Assembly: GCF_024585285.1 (NCBI RefSeq) | Contig: NZ_CP040755.1 | Span: 3,596,001 to 3,660,000 of the forward strand | Reading direction: 5' to 3' | DNA: 64,000 nt | From: Colwellia sp. M166 | Lineage (GTDB): Bacteria > Pseudomonadota > Gammaproteobacteria > Enterobacterales > Alteromonadaceae | Shown here: in pieces, positions 56,616 through 64,000 of the stretch | How positions within the stretch are numbered: the first letter of the stretch is position 1 | Layout of the letters: each line of letters begins with the position of its first letter | Position numbers and translations under genes: made by a program | The notes under the pieces: model-generated | Told to the model about the DNA's origin: nothing | Seen by the model: the letters and a program-made list of their open reading frames with translations, nothing else | Database searches by the model: none

Positions 56616-56954
56616 ATGAAAGTAGATGCAAAAAATCGTAGTAATCGTTTACGTAAAAAATTACGCGTTGATGAATATCAAGAGTTAGGTTTTGATATTG
56701 CTTGGCAACTTGATGAAGGTGCTGACAATGAGGCTGTTGATGCTTTTTTAACGAAATTTTTTGATGAAGCTATTGATCCAAATGGTTTAGGCTTTGGCGG
56801 CGAGGGTGATACCTTATGGCACGGTTTAATTTGTACGCAGCAATTGGGGAAATGTACAGAAGAGCACCGCCAATTAGTCGAAAAATGGTTAACAGATAAT
56901 GGTGCAACTGCTGTTACCGTTGGACCATTGTACGATGTTTGGTGGGCAGAATAG
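56616..56954 (+). CDS. yggL: YggL (DUF469) 50S ribosome-binding protein
   Basis: 112 residues, the usual length. [30 protein letters not shown] and the [21 protein letters not shown] segment match YggL, a small protein associated with the large subunit. AAGGA lies upstream of the ATG. In E. coli the order is yggL-trmB-mutY-yggX; here yggL and trmB are transcribed away from mutY-yggX, so the neighbourhood is conserved though orientation differs. Confidence 0.92.
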   Translation: MKVDAKNRSNRLRKKLRVDEYQELGFDIAWQLDEGADNEAVDAFLTKFFDEAIDPNGLGFGGEGDTLWHGLICTQQLGKCTEEHRQLVEKWLTDNGATAVTVGPLYDVWWAE

Positions 56955-57103
56955 TTCTGAGTTAATTCATTTAACTTGATATGTAAATATAGGGGCGTTG
57001 ACTTATATCTTGATAGGCAGAATGCCGTGATTGAATTTCAGTCTTTAAACAAGGATAATACGCGCCCTAATTTCGATGACACAACTAAATAATAGATAGC
57101 ATT

Positions 57104-57829
57104 ATGACAGACAGAAGCCACAAAACCGTTGAACAAGCAGAGCAAGAAGGCAAGTACATTAGAAAAGTTCGTAGCTTTGTTAAACGTGAAGGCCGCCTTA
57201 CTAATGGTCAAGCCAAAGCCCTAGAGCAGTTTTGGGACACCATGGGTTTGAACCATCAAGATGGGTTGATTGATCCTAGCGCATTGTTTGGTAATGACAA
57301 TCCTGTTGTGCTTGAAATTGGTTTTGGCATGGGTAAGTCATTAGTCGAAATGGCTAAAAATGCCCCTGAACTTAACTTTATTGGTGTCGAAGTACATCGT
57401 CCAGGAGTAGGGGCGTGTATCGGCTTAGCGCAAGAAGAGGGCGTTAACAACCTTAAAGTATATGAACATGACGCCATTGAGGTTTTAGCTGACTGTATTC
57501 CCGCTGAGTCGCTAACAACTGTGCAATTGTTTTTTCCTGATCCATGGCATAAAAAGAAGCATCATAAACGTCGCATTGTACAAGCGAGCTTTGTTGAAGT
57601 TATTCGCCAAAAGCTTAAAATGGGTGGCGTTTTTCATATGGCGACTGACTGGGAAAACTATGCGGAATGTATGCTAGAAGATATGAAATCTTCACCTGGT
57701 TATAAAAACTTATCATCAAACGATGATTATGTGCCACGCCCAGACTCTCGCCCGTTAACTAAATTTGAAAACCGTGGTCAGAACTTAGGGCATGGTGTTT
57801 GGGATTTGCAATTTAGTCGCATTAGTTAA
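57104..57829 (+). CDS. trmB: tRNA (guanine-N7-)-methyltransferase
   Basis: Forms m7G46 in tRNA with SAM. 241 residues. Motifs: [17 protein letters not shown] at the N-terminus, the SAM site [29 protein letters not shown], the catalytic-region [18 protein letters not shown], and [14 protein letters not shown]. The C-terminal [21 protein letters not shown] is conserved. Full length. 149 bases after yggL. Confidence 0.96.
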   Translation: MTDRSHKTVEQAEQEGKYIRKVRSFVKREGRLTNGQAKALEQFWDTMGLNHQDGLIDPSALFGNDNPVVLEIGFGMGKSLVEMAKNAPELNFIGVEVHRPGVGACIGLAQEEGVNNLKVYEHDAIEVLADCIPAESLTTVQLFFPDPWHKKKHHKRRIVQASFVEVIRQKLKMGGVFHMATDWENYAECMLEDMKSSPGYKNLSSNDDYVPRPDSRPLTKFENRGQNLGHGVWDLQFSRIS

Positions 57830-57847
57830 TTTCAGCTCAGGTTTGTT

Positions 57848-57870
57848 AAGGTGGTATAATCTACCACCTT
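57848..57870 (+). terminator. terminator after trmB
   Basis: AAGGTGGTA at 57848-57856 pairs with TACCACCTT at 57862-57870 around TAATC; TATT follows, so the T run is short. Position 20 bases after the trmB stop fits a terminator. Confidence 0.65.
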
Positions 57871-57918
57871 TATTCATTTGTGGTTTAATTCTGCGGTTAT
57901 GATAATACCTATCGCCGT

Positions 57919-58278
57919 TTATCGGTGCAACTTGTCGCGTTCAATATGAAATAAGTGCTGACTATTACGTAAATTCCCGGTTTCTTTTAACCATTGTTCA
58001 TCAATAATTTCTCGTCTTAACGCTGCTTGTAAAATTCGACCTACCGATGCACTCCAATAATGAATTGTCGCTTCTTGGTGTGCTGGGGTATTTGGTAACA
58101 GTTCGTCACGAGTTTCAGCCATTTCTGTAATAATATTTTCAATAACTTTAGGTTTTAACTCTTGAATAATTTGCCGTTTAAATTGGGTGAAGCGTTTGGC
58201 ACGCATCAACTGCCATATTAGCCAAATTAAGAATAAAGCTGCGATTATAACAATGATTTCCAAAACAATAATACCCAA
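57919..58278 (-). CDS. membrane-anchored hypothetical protein
   Basis: 119 residues. One N-terminal membrane segment (IVLEIIVIIAALFLIWLIWQLM) followed by a basic, helical cytoplasmic part (AKRFTQFKRQIIQELKPKVIENIITEMAETRDELLPNTPAHQEATIHYWSA, in pieces). The layout N-in or N-out cannot be fixed, but the basic stretch after the segment suggests the soluble part is cytoplasmic. No family I can name. Convergent with trmB; the 230 bases upstream hold no gene. Confidence 0.65.
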   Translation of the reverse strand: MGIIVLEIIVIIAALFLIWLIWQLMRAKRFTQFKRQIIQELKPKVIENIITEMAETRDELLPNTPAHQEATIHYWSASVGRILQAALRREIIDEQWLKETGNLRNSQHLFHIERDKLHR

Positions 58279-58511
58279 ATAAAGTCAAAAAATAACGCGT
58301 CATGATAACAGTATTCTTTGCTTACGGTTAAGGTTTTTAATGGCGATTAATTTACTTTATTTAGCTAAAGAAAAAGCCTAAATCATCTTAGCATAAGTGA
58401 TTTTAAATACGGGTTAAAACACTTGCAGTGACTCAATGGTGCAATGGCTCAGCAGTTAATATCTTATACAGCCGTATATCTAGGGTAGCTAATATCATCA
58501 TCAGTAAACGA

Positions 58512-58988
58512 CTAAGGTTTGAACTGTGCACCTTCGTGCATTAATAATTTTGCTTTTAAAGCTAAACCACCGGCATAACCGGTTAATTTACCATTACTAC
58601 CAATAACACGATGACACGGCACAATAAGCGCAATCGGGTTAGCGCCATTTGCCGTACCAACCGCACGAACCGCTTTTTCATTATTAATGCTTTTAGCAAT
58701 CCAAGCATAGCTTTTTGTTTCACCGCAGGGAATTTCAGTTAATGCCTGCCAAACTTGTTTTTGAAAATTCGTTCCTGTGGGTGCTAAGGGGATGTCGAAG
58801 TGCTTTCTACTGCCTGTGAAATATTCAGATAACTGTTGGATAACCTCCGTAAACTTGCTGTTATCGTGGCTTAACCCTGCAAAGGCTATCGGTGACTTTC
58901 CCGCTTGAAATGCTAGCGCGCTTAAACCATGAACATTGGCTGTTAAGGCTATTTCACCTAAGGGTGATTGGTACGTACAGTAATACAT
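58512..58988 (-). CDS. ogt: methylated-DNA-[protein]-cysteine S-methyltransferase
   Basis: Suicide repair protein for O6-methylguanine and O4-methylthymine. 158 residues. The acceptor cysteine is in IVPCHRVIGSNGKLTGYAGGLALK, with the helix-turn-helix segment GTNFQKQVWQALTEIPCGETKSYAWIA upstream. Full length. The gene begins 43 bases after the Ada-AlkA gene on the same strand, so the two form an alkylation-repair operon. Confidence 0.95.
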   Translation of the reverse strand: MYYCTYQSPLGEIALTANVHGLSALAFQAGKSPIAFAGLSHDNSKFTEVIQQLSEYFTGSRKHFDIPLAPTGTNFQKQVWQALTEIPCGETKSYAWIAKSINNEKAVRAVGTANGANPIALIVPCHRVIGSNGKLTGYAGGLALKAKLLMHEGAQFKP

Positions 58989-59031
58989 TTTTAAGGTTCC
59001 TGATCATTAGCGTAAATAGACATGGGATATT

Positions 59032-60468
59032 TTAGGTTTTAGCTGCTAGAGATTGCCATAAATAAATAGCAGCGTAAGCACGCCAAGGCCGCCAACTTTC
59101 CGCTAAAGCTAATATGGCTTTATTTTTGGGTTTAATTTCATCGTAAGTTAAGGCTTTAATGATACCTAAATCAGCACTTGGAAAGGCGTCTGGATCGCTT
59201 AAGCCACGCATAGCAATATAATTGACTGTCCAAGGGCCAATACCTTTAAGTTTTGTTAGTGCTATTTCAAGCTCTTCAATTGTTAAACCTTTTGCGAATA
59301 TGCTTTGCTGGGCTTGAAAGTAGGTTACCCAAGTTTGTAAAGTGGTGATGCGAGAGCGAGTTAAACCTATGTCTTGGTAATCTGCATTTAGTAATGCGTT
59401 AATACTCGGAAAATATTTTGACGGTTTGTCATTGCCTATTAACTCACTATTGGCAATATCATCACCATATTTTTCAGCAATACGTTGAGCAAGAGTCGTT
59501 GCGCCTTTTACCGAGATTTGCTGACCTAATATCGCTCGTATAGAAAATTCAAAAATATCCCAGCAGCCAGGTAAACGCAAACCAGGAAACTGTTCGATAA
59601 CAGCTGCTAGCTTGGGATGTTTTATTAAGTGCTGATGAATGATTTGCATGTCAGCATCTAAGTCAAACATACGGCGAACCCGTACAATGACTTGGTGCAA
59701 ATAACTGTAGTCAGTTAACTTAACGGTTAAGTTCAAAGCATTCTTACTTTCGTGATGACTAACTTTTAGCCAGCCTCTGCAGTCATCCAACGCTAGGGTA
59801 CGAAAATAATGCTCAGTATTAATCTCTTCAATATTACTCATTTTTCTTGTTTGGAAAAAACTCAGCATAAGCGGCCAGTCAAAAGGTGCTTTATATGGCA
59901 ATAATATAGTAACTTGGTTTTCAGCGCTGATGACTTTTTTACCTCTGATATCACTGGGTGTGGTTTTGTAAGTTTGCATAATGACTTCATTAAAACGTCG
60001 TATGCTATTAAAACCAGAGGCAAAAGCGATGTTGGTCATACTTAATGATGTCGAAATAAGTAGTTTATGGGCAAGCAATAAACGTTGTTGATGAAAGAAT
60101 TCACTCGGCGGTAAGCCATAATATTTTATAAAAATACGATGAATTTGCCTTTCACTCATATCTAGTTGTTGAGCGCATTTTTGTAAACTGTAATTGTTTT
60201 CATAATAGGCTTGGCTAATTTGCTTTATTTTTCTTGGTAGCGGTAAGCTTGGTGCCAGTTGAGGAAAACAACGTTTACAGGGACGAAAACCCGATTGTTG
60301 CGCTAATTCCGCACTTTCGTAATAGGTTACATTTTCAGGCTTTGGAGCTCTAGCGGGGCACACCGGACGACAAAAAATGCCAGTAGTGAAAACGGCAGTA
60401 AAAAATTTGCCATCAAAACGAGCATCACGGCTTAAGCGTGCTTTTTCACAAACCGCAACATTTAACAT
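59032..60468 (-). CDS. Ada-type regulator fused to AlkA DNA-3-methyladenine glycosylase
   Basis: 478 residues with three modules: an Ada zinc domain (ARFDGKFFTAVFTTGIFCRPVCPARAP ... FRPCKRCFP; four Cys ligands), an AraC-type HTH (ISQAYYENNYSLQKCAQQLDMSERQIHRIF ... LLISTSLSMTNIAFASGFNSIRRFNEVI), and an AlkA domain with HhH (LKGIGPWTVNYIAMRGLSDPDAFPSADLG; catalytic Asp in the last segment). The Ada methyltransferase domain is absent and supplied separately by ogt downstream. It should sense methyl-phosphotriesters and excise alkylated bases. Family fusions like this are known. Confidence 0.93.
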   Translation of the reverse strand: MLNVAVCEKARLSRDARFDGKFFTAVFTTGIFCRPVCPARAPKPENVTYYESAELAQQSGFRPCKRCFPQLAPSLPLPRKIKQISQAYYENNYSLQKCAQQLDMSERQIHRIFIKYYGLPPSEFFHQQRLLLAHKLLISTSLSMTNIAFASGFNSIRRFNEVIMQTYKTTPSDIRGKKVISAENQVTILLPYKAPFDWPLMLSFFQTRKMSNIEEINTEHYFRTLALDDCRGWLKVSHHESKNALNLTVKLTDYSYLHQVIVRVRRMFDLDADMQIIHQHLIKHPKLAAVIEQFPGLRLPGCWDIFEFSIRAILGQQISVKGATTLAQRIAEKYGDDIANSELIGNDKPSKYFPSINALLNADYQDIGLTRSRITTLQTWVTYFQAQQSIFAKGLTIEELEIALTKLKGIGPWTVNYIAMRGLSDPDAFPSADLGIIKALTYDEIKPKNKAILALAESWRPWRAYAAIYLWQSLAAKT

Positions 60469-60847
60469 ATTTTATTTTTAGTCATAGTGATACCTTTATT
60501 ACTTTGGCAAATTTTTCTTTGATGATACGCTAGGCAATGTAAATAACTAGCGGTAATCGGACAAGACCTAAAATATAATAATGTCCAAAGAGTTAATACT
60601 TCTACAACACAGTACTTCAATAACAGATAACTTAGCTCAAGGTTGGTTTTTTAATTCTACGGTAAACTCAGTTGTATTATTTTTTATCTAGTGAAAGTTA
60701 CTTTTTAATCATAGTGATTTATTCATTATGCTAAAGAAGGCCTTTAGCTTCGGCGTTGTACATAATATTGATAAAAATTAATGAGTTTGTTATTTGACAT
60801 TATTGCCCACTATTATTTAAATAGTGTTACGATTTAAGGATATATAC

Positions 60848-60883
60848 ATGTGCTTAGATAATTCTTATAGGTTTTATCTGTGA
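60848..60883 (+). other. 11-residue leader-type ORF
   Basis: MCLDNSYRFYL, with AAGGA 8 bases upstream of its ATG and a stop 25 bases before the kinase start. It could be a short upstream ORF affecting kinase translation. The 60469-60847 region before it shows no other gene. Confidence 0.25.
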
Positions 60884-60908
60884 TAAAAAACATTGCGTGG
60901 ATGAAGTA

Positions 60909-62510
60909 ATGGATAATAAGGGTGCTTTTAATAGTAAATTAAGTCGACGAGTCTTTATTTATATTTTCCTCTGCAGTGCTTTGCTGTCTGTGTGCTCAAC
61001 TATGATTCAGCTATATGTGGACTTTCAAAGCGGTGTCTCTAAGCTTGATGAGCGCTTTAATGATATTGAACTTAGTTTTAATCAATCAATATCAACCAGT
61101 TTGTGGGACTTTAATGAACCTTTAGTTCGACAACAAATTGATGGGATTTTACGTTTAGCTGATATTCGTCATGTAAAAATAACCACGAGCTTCGGTAAAG
61201 TATATCAAGTTGGTGATACTACCGATGCGCTTAAAAAAACAGAAAGCTATCCGATTATTTTTGAAGGTAACAGTATTGGCAATATGGTCATATCTGCTGA
61301 TTATCAAGATATTTATCAAGAGCTACAACAGAGAGCTGGCTTTATTGTAGTTTCAGAATTTATTAAGATTTTTATTGTTGCCTTCTGTACTTTTTTTATT
61401 GTTCATTGGCTTATTACTCGCCACCTATATCGCATCACCCTATATTCGAAAGCGATGACAGGGCAAAGTATAGACACTCCTTTAATACTCGAAAATTGTG
61501 GTGAAAGAACCGATGAGCTTGATGAACTCGTATCAGCCATTAATGATATGCGCTTGACACTCAAGGACGATATTATTCAGCTAGAAGATGCTGAAAATGC
61601 CTTAATTAATCTCAATGGTGATTTAGAGATAAAAGTTTATGAGCGTACAGCCAAACTCGCTGAAATCAATCAACACTTACAACAATCTTTAAATGAATTA
61701 ACCTTAGCAAAAGATCAGCTGGTACAGTCAGAAAAAATGGCTTCACTTGGGCAATTAGTTGCCGGAGTTGCCCATGAGGTTAATACCCCTTTAGGTATTT
61801 GCGTAACGTCAGTCAGTGCTTTAAAGGAAAAGATATCAGAATTGAATCAATCACTTATTGATGAGAAGCTGACAAGAAAACAATTAACCTCAATTTTAAA
61901 TCTGTTCGTTGAATACGAGCAAATTATTGAACGTAGTTTAAATAAAGCGGTTGATTTAATTCGAAGCTTTAAATCTGTCGCGGTTGAGCATCACACTGAT
62001 CCCAAGATCAATATAAATTTGTACCGACATGTTAATGACGTTGTAAATACTGTTAAAACCTTATTTAAACAAAAAAACTATACGATTAAGATAAAAATTG
62101 ATGAAGCATTGAATGTGTTTACTTTTCCAAGTGCATGGAATCAAATACTGACAAATTTTTTGACCAACTCACATATCCATGGCTTTGAAAATCGTATGGA
62201 AGGTGAAATATCCATTGAATTTCAAGTGAATAAAGAAAGCCTAATATTAATATATCAGGATAATGGCAAAGGTTTGGATGAGAAAATAAAAGATAAAATA
62301 TTTGACCCTTTTGTCACTACTAAACGTGGCTTCGGTGGCTCAGGCTTAGGTATGAATATAGTTTACAATTTAGTCAACACTAAGTTGGGCGGGAGTATTA
62401 AAGTTGTTGCAAGCGATCATGGCTGCTGCTTTGTTGTTAAAGTGCCTTTGCAAACAGAACAAGGAAGTAATACCGAACAGCTAAGTCCAAATTTGAAGTT
62501 GATTGATTAA
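60909..62510 (+). CDS. orphan sensor histidine kinase
   Basis: 533 residues from ATG 60909; a GTG four codons upstream is possible. Membrane segment about 16-36, periplasmic sensor region to about 147, second membrane segment about 150-170, HAMP-like segment, coiled coil (EIKVYERTAKLAEINQHLQQS), then HisKA with His289 in VAGVAHEVNTPLGICVTSV, HATPase N-box (NQILTNFLTNSHIHGF), DNGKGLDE and GGSGLGMNIVYNLV. It is like the HK class found with long coiled coils between HAMP and HisKA. No response regulator is adjacent. Ligand unknown. Confidence 0.88.
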   Translation: MDNKGAFNSKLSRRVFIYIFLCSALLSVCSTMIQLYVDFQSGVSKLDERFNDIELSFNQSISTSLWDFNEPLVRQQIDGILRLADIRHVKITTSFGKVYQVGDTTDALKKTESYPIIFEGNSIGNMVISADYQDIYQELQQRAGFIVVSEFIKIFIVAFCTFFIVHWLITRHLYRITLYSKAMTGQSIDTPLILENCGERTDELDELVSAINDMRLTLKDDIIQLEDAENALINLNGDLEIKVYERTAKLAEINQHLQQSLNELTLAKDQLVQSEKMASLGQLVAGVAHEVNTPLGICVTSVSALKEKISELNQSLIDEKLTRKQLTSILNLFVEYEQIIERSLNKAVDLIRSFKSVAVEHHTDPKININLYRHVNDVVNTVKTLFKQKNYTIKIKIDEALNVFTFPSAWNQILTNFLTNSHIHGFENRMEGEISIEFQVNKESLILIYQDNGKGLDEKIKDKIFDPFVTTKRGFGGSGLGMNIVYNLVNTKLGGSIKVVASDHGCCFVVKVPLQTEQGSNTEQLSPNLKLID

Positions 62511-62577
62511 TATCGGCCTTTTTTGTGTTTAACGTGTGGTTATTTATAATAGCGGCAATATTTTCAGGAAGCCCAGT

Positions 62578-63249
62578 ATGAGCATAGTATATAAAACCAG
62601 AACGCAATTAGTTGTGGAAACACTGAGAGAGAAAATCTTAAGTGGTGAGATTCAAGCGGGGCAACCTTTAAGACAAGCTGCGCTTGCAAGCGAGTTAAAT
62701 GTTAGCCGAATTCCAGTAAGAGAAGCTTTACTACAACTTGAGGGTGAAGGTTTAGTGGTTTTTGAACCACATAAAGGGGCAACGGCAACCGAGCTAAATG
62801 CTGATCAGGTAGATGAGCTGTTTGAGTTACGTGCGATGCTAGAAGCTGATTTATTGGCAAACTCATTGCCACGTCTTAGCAATGAAAAATTGGAAGAAGC
62901 AACACAATTACTGAAAAGGCTTGATAAAGCACTTGGCAAAGAAAATGCGGCTAACACCTGGAGTGAACTTAATTCAGATTACCATAATTGCTTATACTCC
63001 GAGGCAGAACGTCCACAAACTCAAGTTTTAGTTAATATGCTCAATAAAAATGCTGACCGTTATATTCGTATGCATTTACTTTGGGCTGGTGGTATTTCTA
63101 AAGCAGAATCGGAACACAATGAAATTTTAGCGCTATGTAAAGCACGTAACGTTGAAAAAGCAGTTGCCTTGTTGCAACAACATATTTTGGGCTCTCGTGA
63201 TGAAATTAAAGCCTTTTTAAATGAACGGGAATCAATTATTAGTGGTTAA
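62578..63249 (+). CDS. GntR family regulator, FadR/FCD subgroup
   Basis: 223 residues from ATG 62578, where AGGAAG lies 7-8 bases upstream; the frame is open to 62536. N-terminal winged helix LREKILSGEIQAGQPLRQAALASELNVSRIPVREALLQLEGEGLVVFEPHKGATA and a C-terminal FCD helical domain (VDELFELRAMLEADLLANSLPRL ... SEHNEILALCKARNVEKAVALLQQHI) with the metal-binding histidine arrangement. It follows the kinase by 67 bases in the same direction; there is no evidence they are linked functionally. Regulates probably a carboxylate or amino acid pathway. Confidence 0.88.
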   Translation: MSIVYKTRTQLVVETLREKILSGEIQAGQPLRQAALASELNVSRIPVREALLQLEGEGLVVFEPHKGATATELNADQVDELFELRAMLEADLLANSLPRLSNEKLEEATQLLKRLDKALGKENAANTWSELNSDYHNCLYSEAERPQTQVLVNMLNKNADRYIRMHLLWAGGISKAESEHNEILALCKARNVEKAVALLQQHILGSRDEIKAFLNERESIISG

Positions 63250-63479
63250 TTCTAACTAACTGGCACTATTTGAGTTAAGAAATGTTCTGCGCTAAAAATC
63301 AATTTTATGCTTTGGCATAGACTTGTTATTTGCTTGAAAATCTTGATGTAATTTTGAGCATATATTGACTTTTTAGCTATATATCTATAGTATTCCCGCG
63401 CCTTCAAGCCCCGAAAGATAACGATTTTTGTTTAGATTACCTGTCATTAGGTGGTTTCGGGTCTATACCTAAAGTATTT

Positions 63480-63518
63480 AAGTACAAGCCAAGTTAATAA
63501 ATTTGGGCTTGTACTTTT
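63480..63518 (+). terminator. terminator after the GntR-family gene
   Basis: AAGTACAAGCC at 63480-63490 pairs with GGCTTGTACTT at 63506-63516 around 15 bases, and two more T follow. It lies 230 bases after the stop and just before the SulP gene, so it could also act as a leader attenuator. Confidence 0.6.
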
Positions 63519-63545
63519 GATGTTCTAATCAAAGTTGAGAAAATA

Positions 63546-64000
63546 ATGTTTGAATTACACGCCAGTAAAGTGGCAAATTTAAAAAATGATGTCTTGTCGG
63601 GCTTTACAGTCGCCTTAGCATTAGTACCTGAAGCTGTTGCTTTTGCCTTTGTCGCCGGAGTTGAGCCTCTTGTTGGTTTGTATGCTGCTTTTATGGTGGG
63701 GTTAATTACCTCTATCTTTGGTGGGCGTCCAGGTATGATTTCTGGTGCCACAGGTGCTATGGCGGTTGTGATGGTGAGCTTGGTGGCTATTCATGGTGTT
63801 GAGTACCTATTTGCCACCGTGGTGCTAACAGGTCTGCTACAAATACTGGCTGGTATATTTAAGCTGGGTAAGTTTATCCGCTTAGTACCTCACCCCGTTA
63901 TGTTAGGTTTTGTTAACGGCTTAGCTATTGTTATTTTCCTTGCTCAGTTAGGGCAATTTAAAGTTACTGATGAGAATGGCGTATTAGCTTGGATGCAAGG
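63546..64000 (+). CDS. SulP family anion transporter, 5' part
   Basis: About 151 residues are visible, open to the right window edge. [46 protein letters not shown] in pieces matches the SulP start, followed by the family segment [18 protein letters not shown] and [20 protein letters not shown]. At least four hydrophobic segments. SulP proteins carry sulfate, bicarbonate or dicarboxylates; the C-terminal STAS domain would lie outside the window. GAGAAAATA precedes the ATG. Confidence 0.9.
   Translation, partial: MFELHASKVANLKNDVLSGFTVALALVPEAVAFAFVAGVEPLVGLYAAFMVGLITSIFGGRPGMISGATGAMAVVMVSLVAIHGVEYLFATVVLTGLLQILAGIFKLGKFIRLVPHPVMLGFVNGLAIVIFLAQLGQFKVTDENGVLAWMQ

Noticed and set aside
63494..63751. 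85-codon minus-strand frame
   Set aside because: It is antisense to the start of the SulP transporter gene.

Overview
The window is AT-rich, gene-dense chromosomal DNA from a marine gammaproteobacterium of the Alteromonadales. Gene order and protein sequences look most like Colwelliaceae (Colwellia/Thalassotalea type); this is inference from recognised families, not from a search. Most of the window is core genome in classic gammaproteobacterial order: ygfX/nadB, then rpoE-rseA-rseB-rseC (envelope stress sigma factor and its control proteins), lepA-lepB-rnc-era-recO-pdxJ-acpS, barA divergent from rlmD-relA, then mazG, speA-speB, and yggX-mutY / yggL-trmB. No rRNA genes or CRISPR arrays were seen. 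There are two tRNA genes, Phe(GAA) and Thr(UGU), in one minus-strand unit with its own promoter and terminator.

Layout: 1-4920, NAD biosynthesis and the sigma-E module. 5193-16257, an accessory metabolic block: a TonB-dependent receptor, a TVP38/TMEM64 membrane domain fused to a flavin disulfide reductase, a DUF547 protein, a terminator, then a YnjB-YnjC-YnjD ABC transporter, a CDP-alcohol phosphatidyltransferase and a sterol-desaturase-family hydroxylase. This corresponds to the E. coli ydjX-Z/ynjA-F locus, whose substrate is unknown. 16487-32667, translation, RNA processing, BarA signalling, stringent response and nucleotide housekeeping. 32689-40033, single metabolic genes (threonine aldolase, a YeeN-type YebC protein, a hydrolase, an M28 lipoprotein peptidase, glutaminase) and a LysR regulator. 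40199-40320, a candidate small RNA with promoter and terminator. 40682-43551, putrescine synthesis by SpeA and SpeB.

43741-48029 is the most system-like uncharacterised locus. A RimK-type ATP-grasp ligase with an extra N-terminal domain and an RMD1/DUF155 membrane protein face a GNAT-peptidase C39 fusion, followed by a small secreted or membrane-anchored peptide and a terminator. The set (ligase, acetyltransferase, cysteine-peptidase fold, small peptide) resembles a peptide or protein modification pathway. 48510-49223 encodes a PEP-CTERM surface protein.

49412-54360 is accessory DNA next to the tRNA genes: an SOS cassette (umuD, umuC and a SRAP/YedK protein behind a consensus LexA box), the C-terminal remnant of a tyrosine recombinase, a lone P-loop ATPase that may be a defence gene, and a further decayed coding remnant. 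It looks like the scar of an integrated element at the tRNA-Thr side. 55098-63249 returns to core genes plus alkylation repair (Ogt and an Ada-AlkA fusion), an orphan sensor kinase and a FadR-type regulator. The window ends inside a SulP-family transporter.
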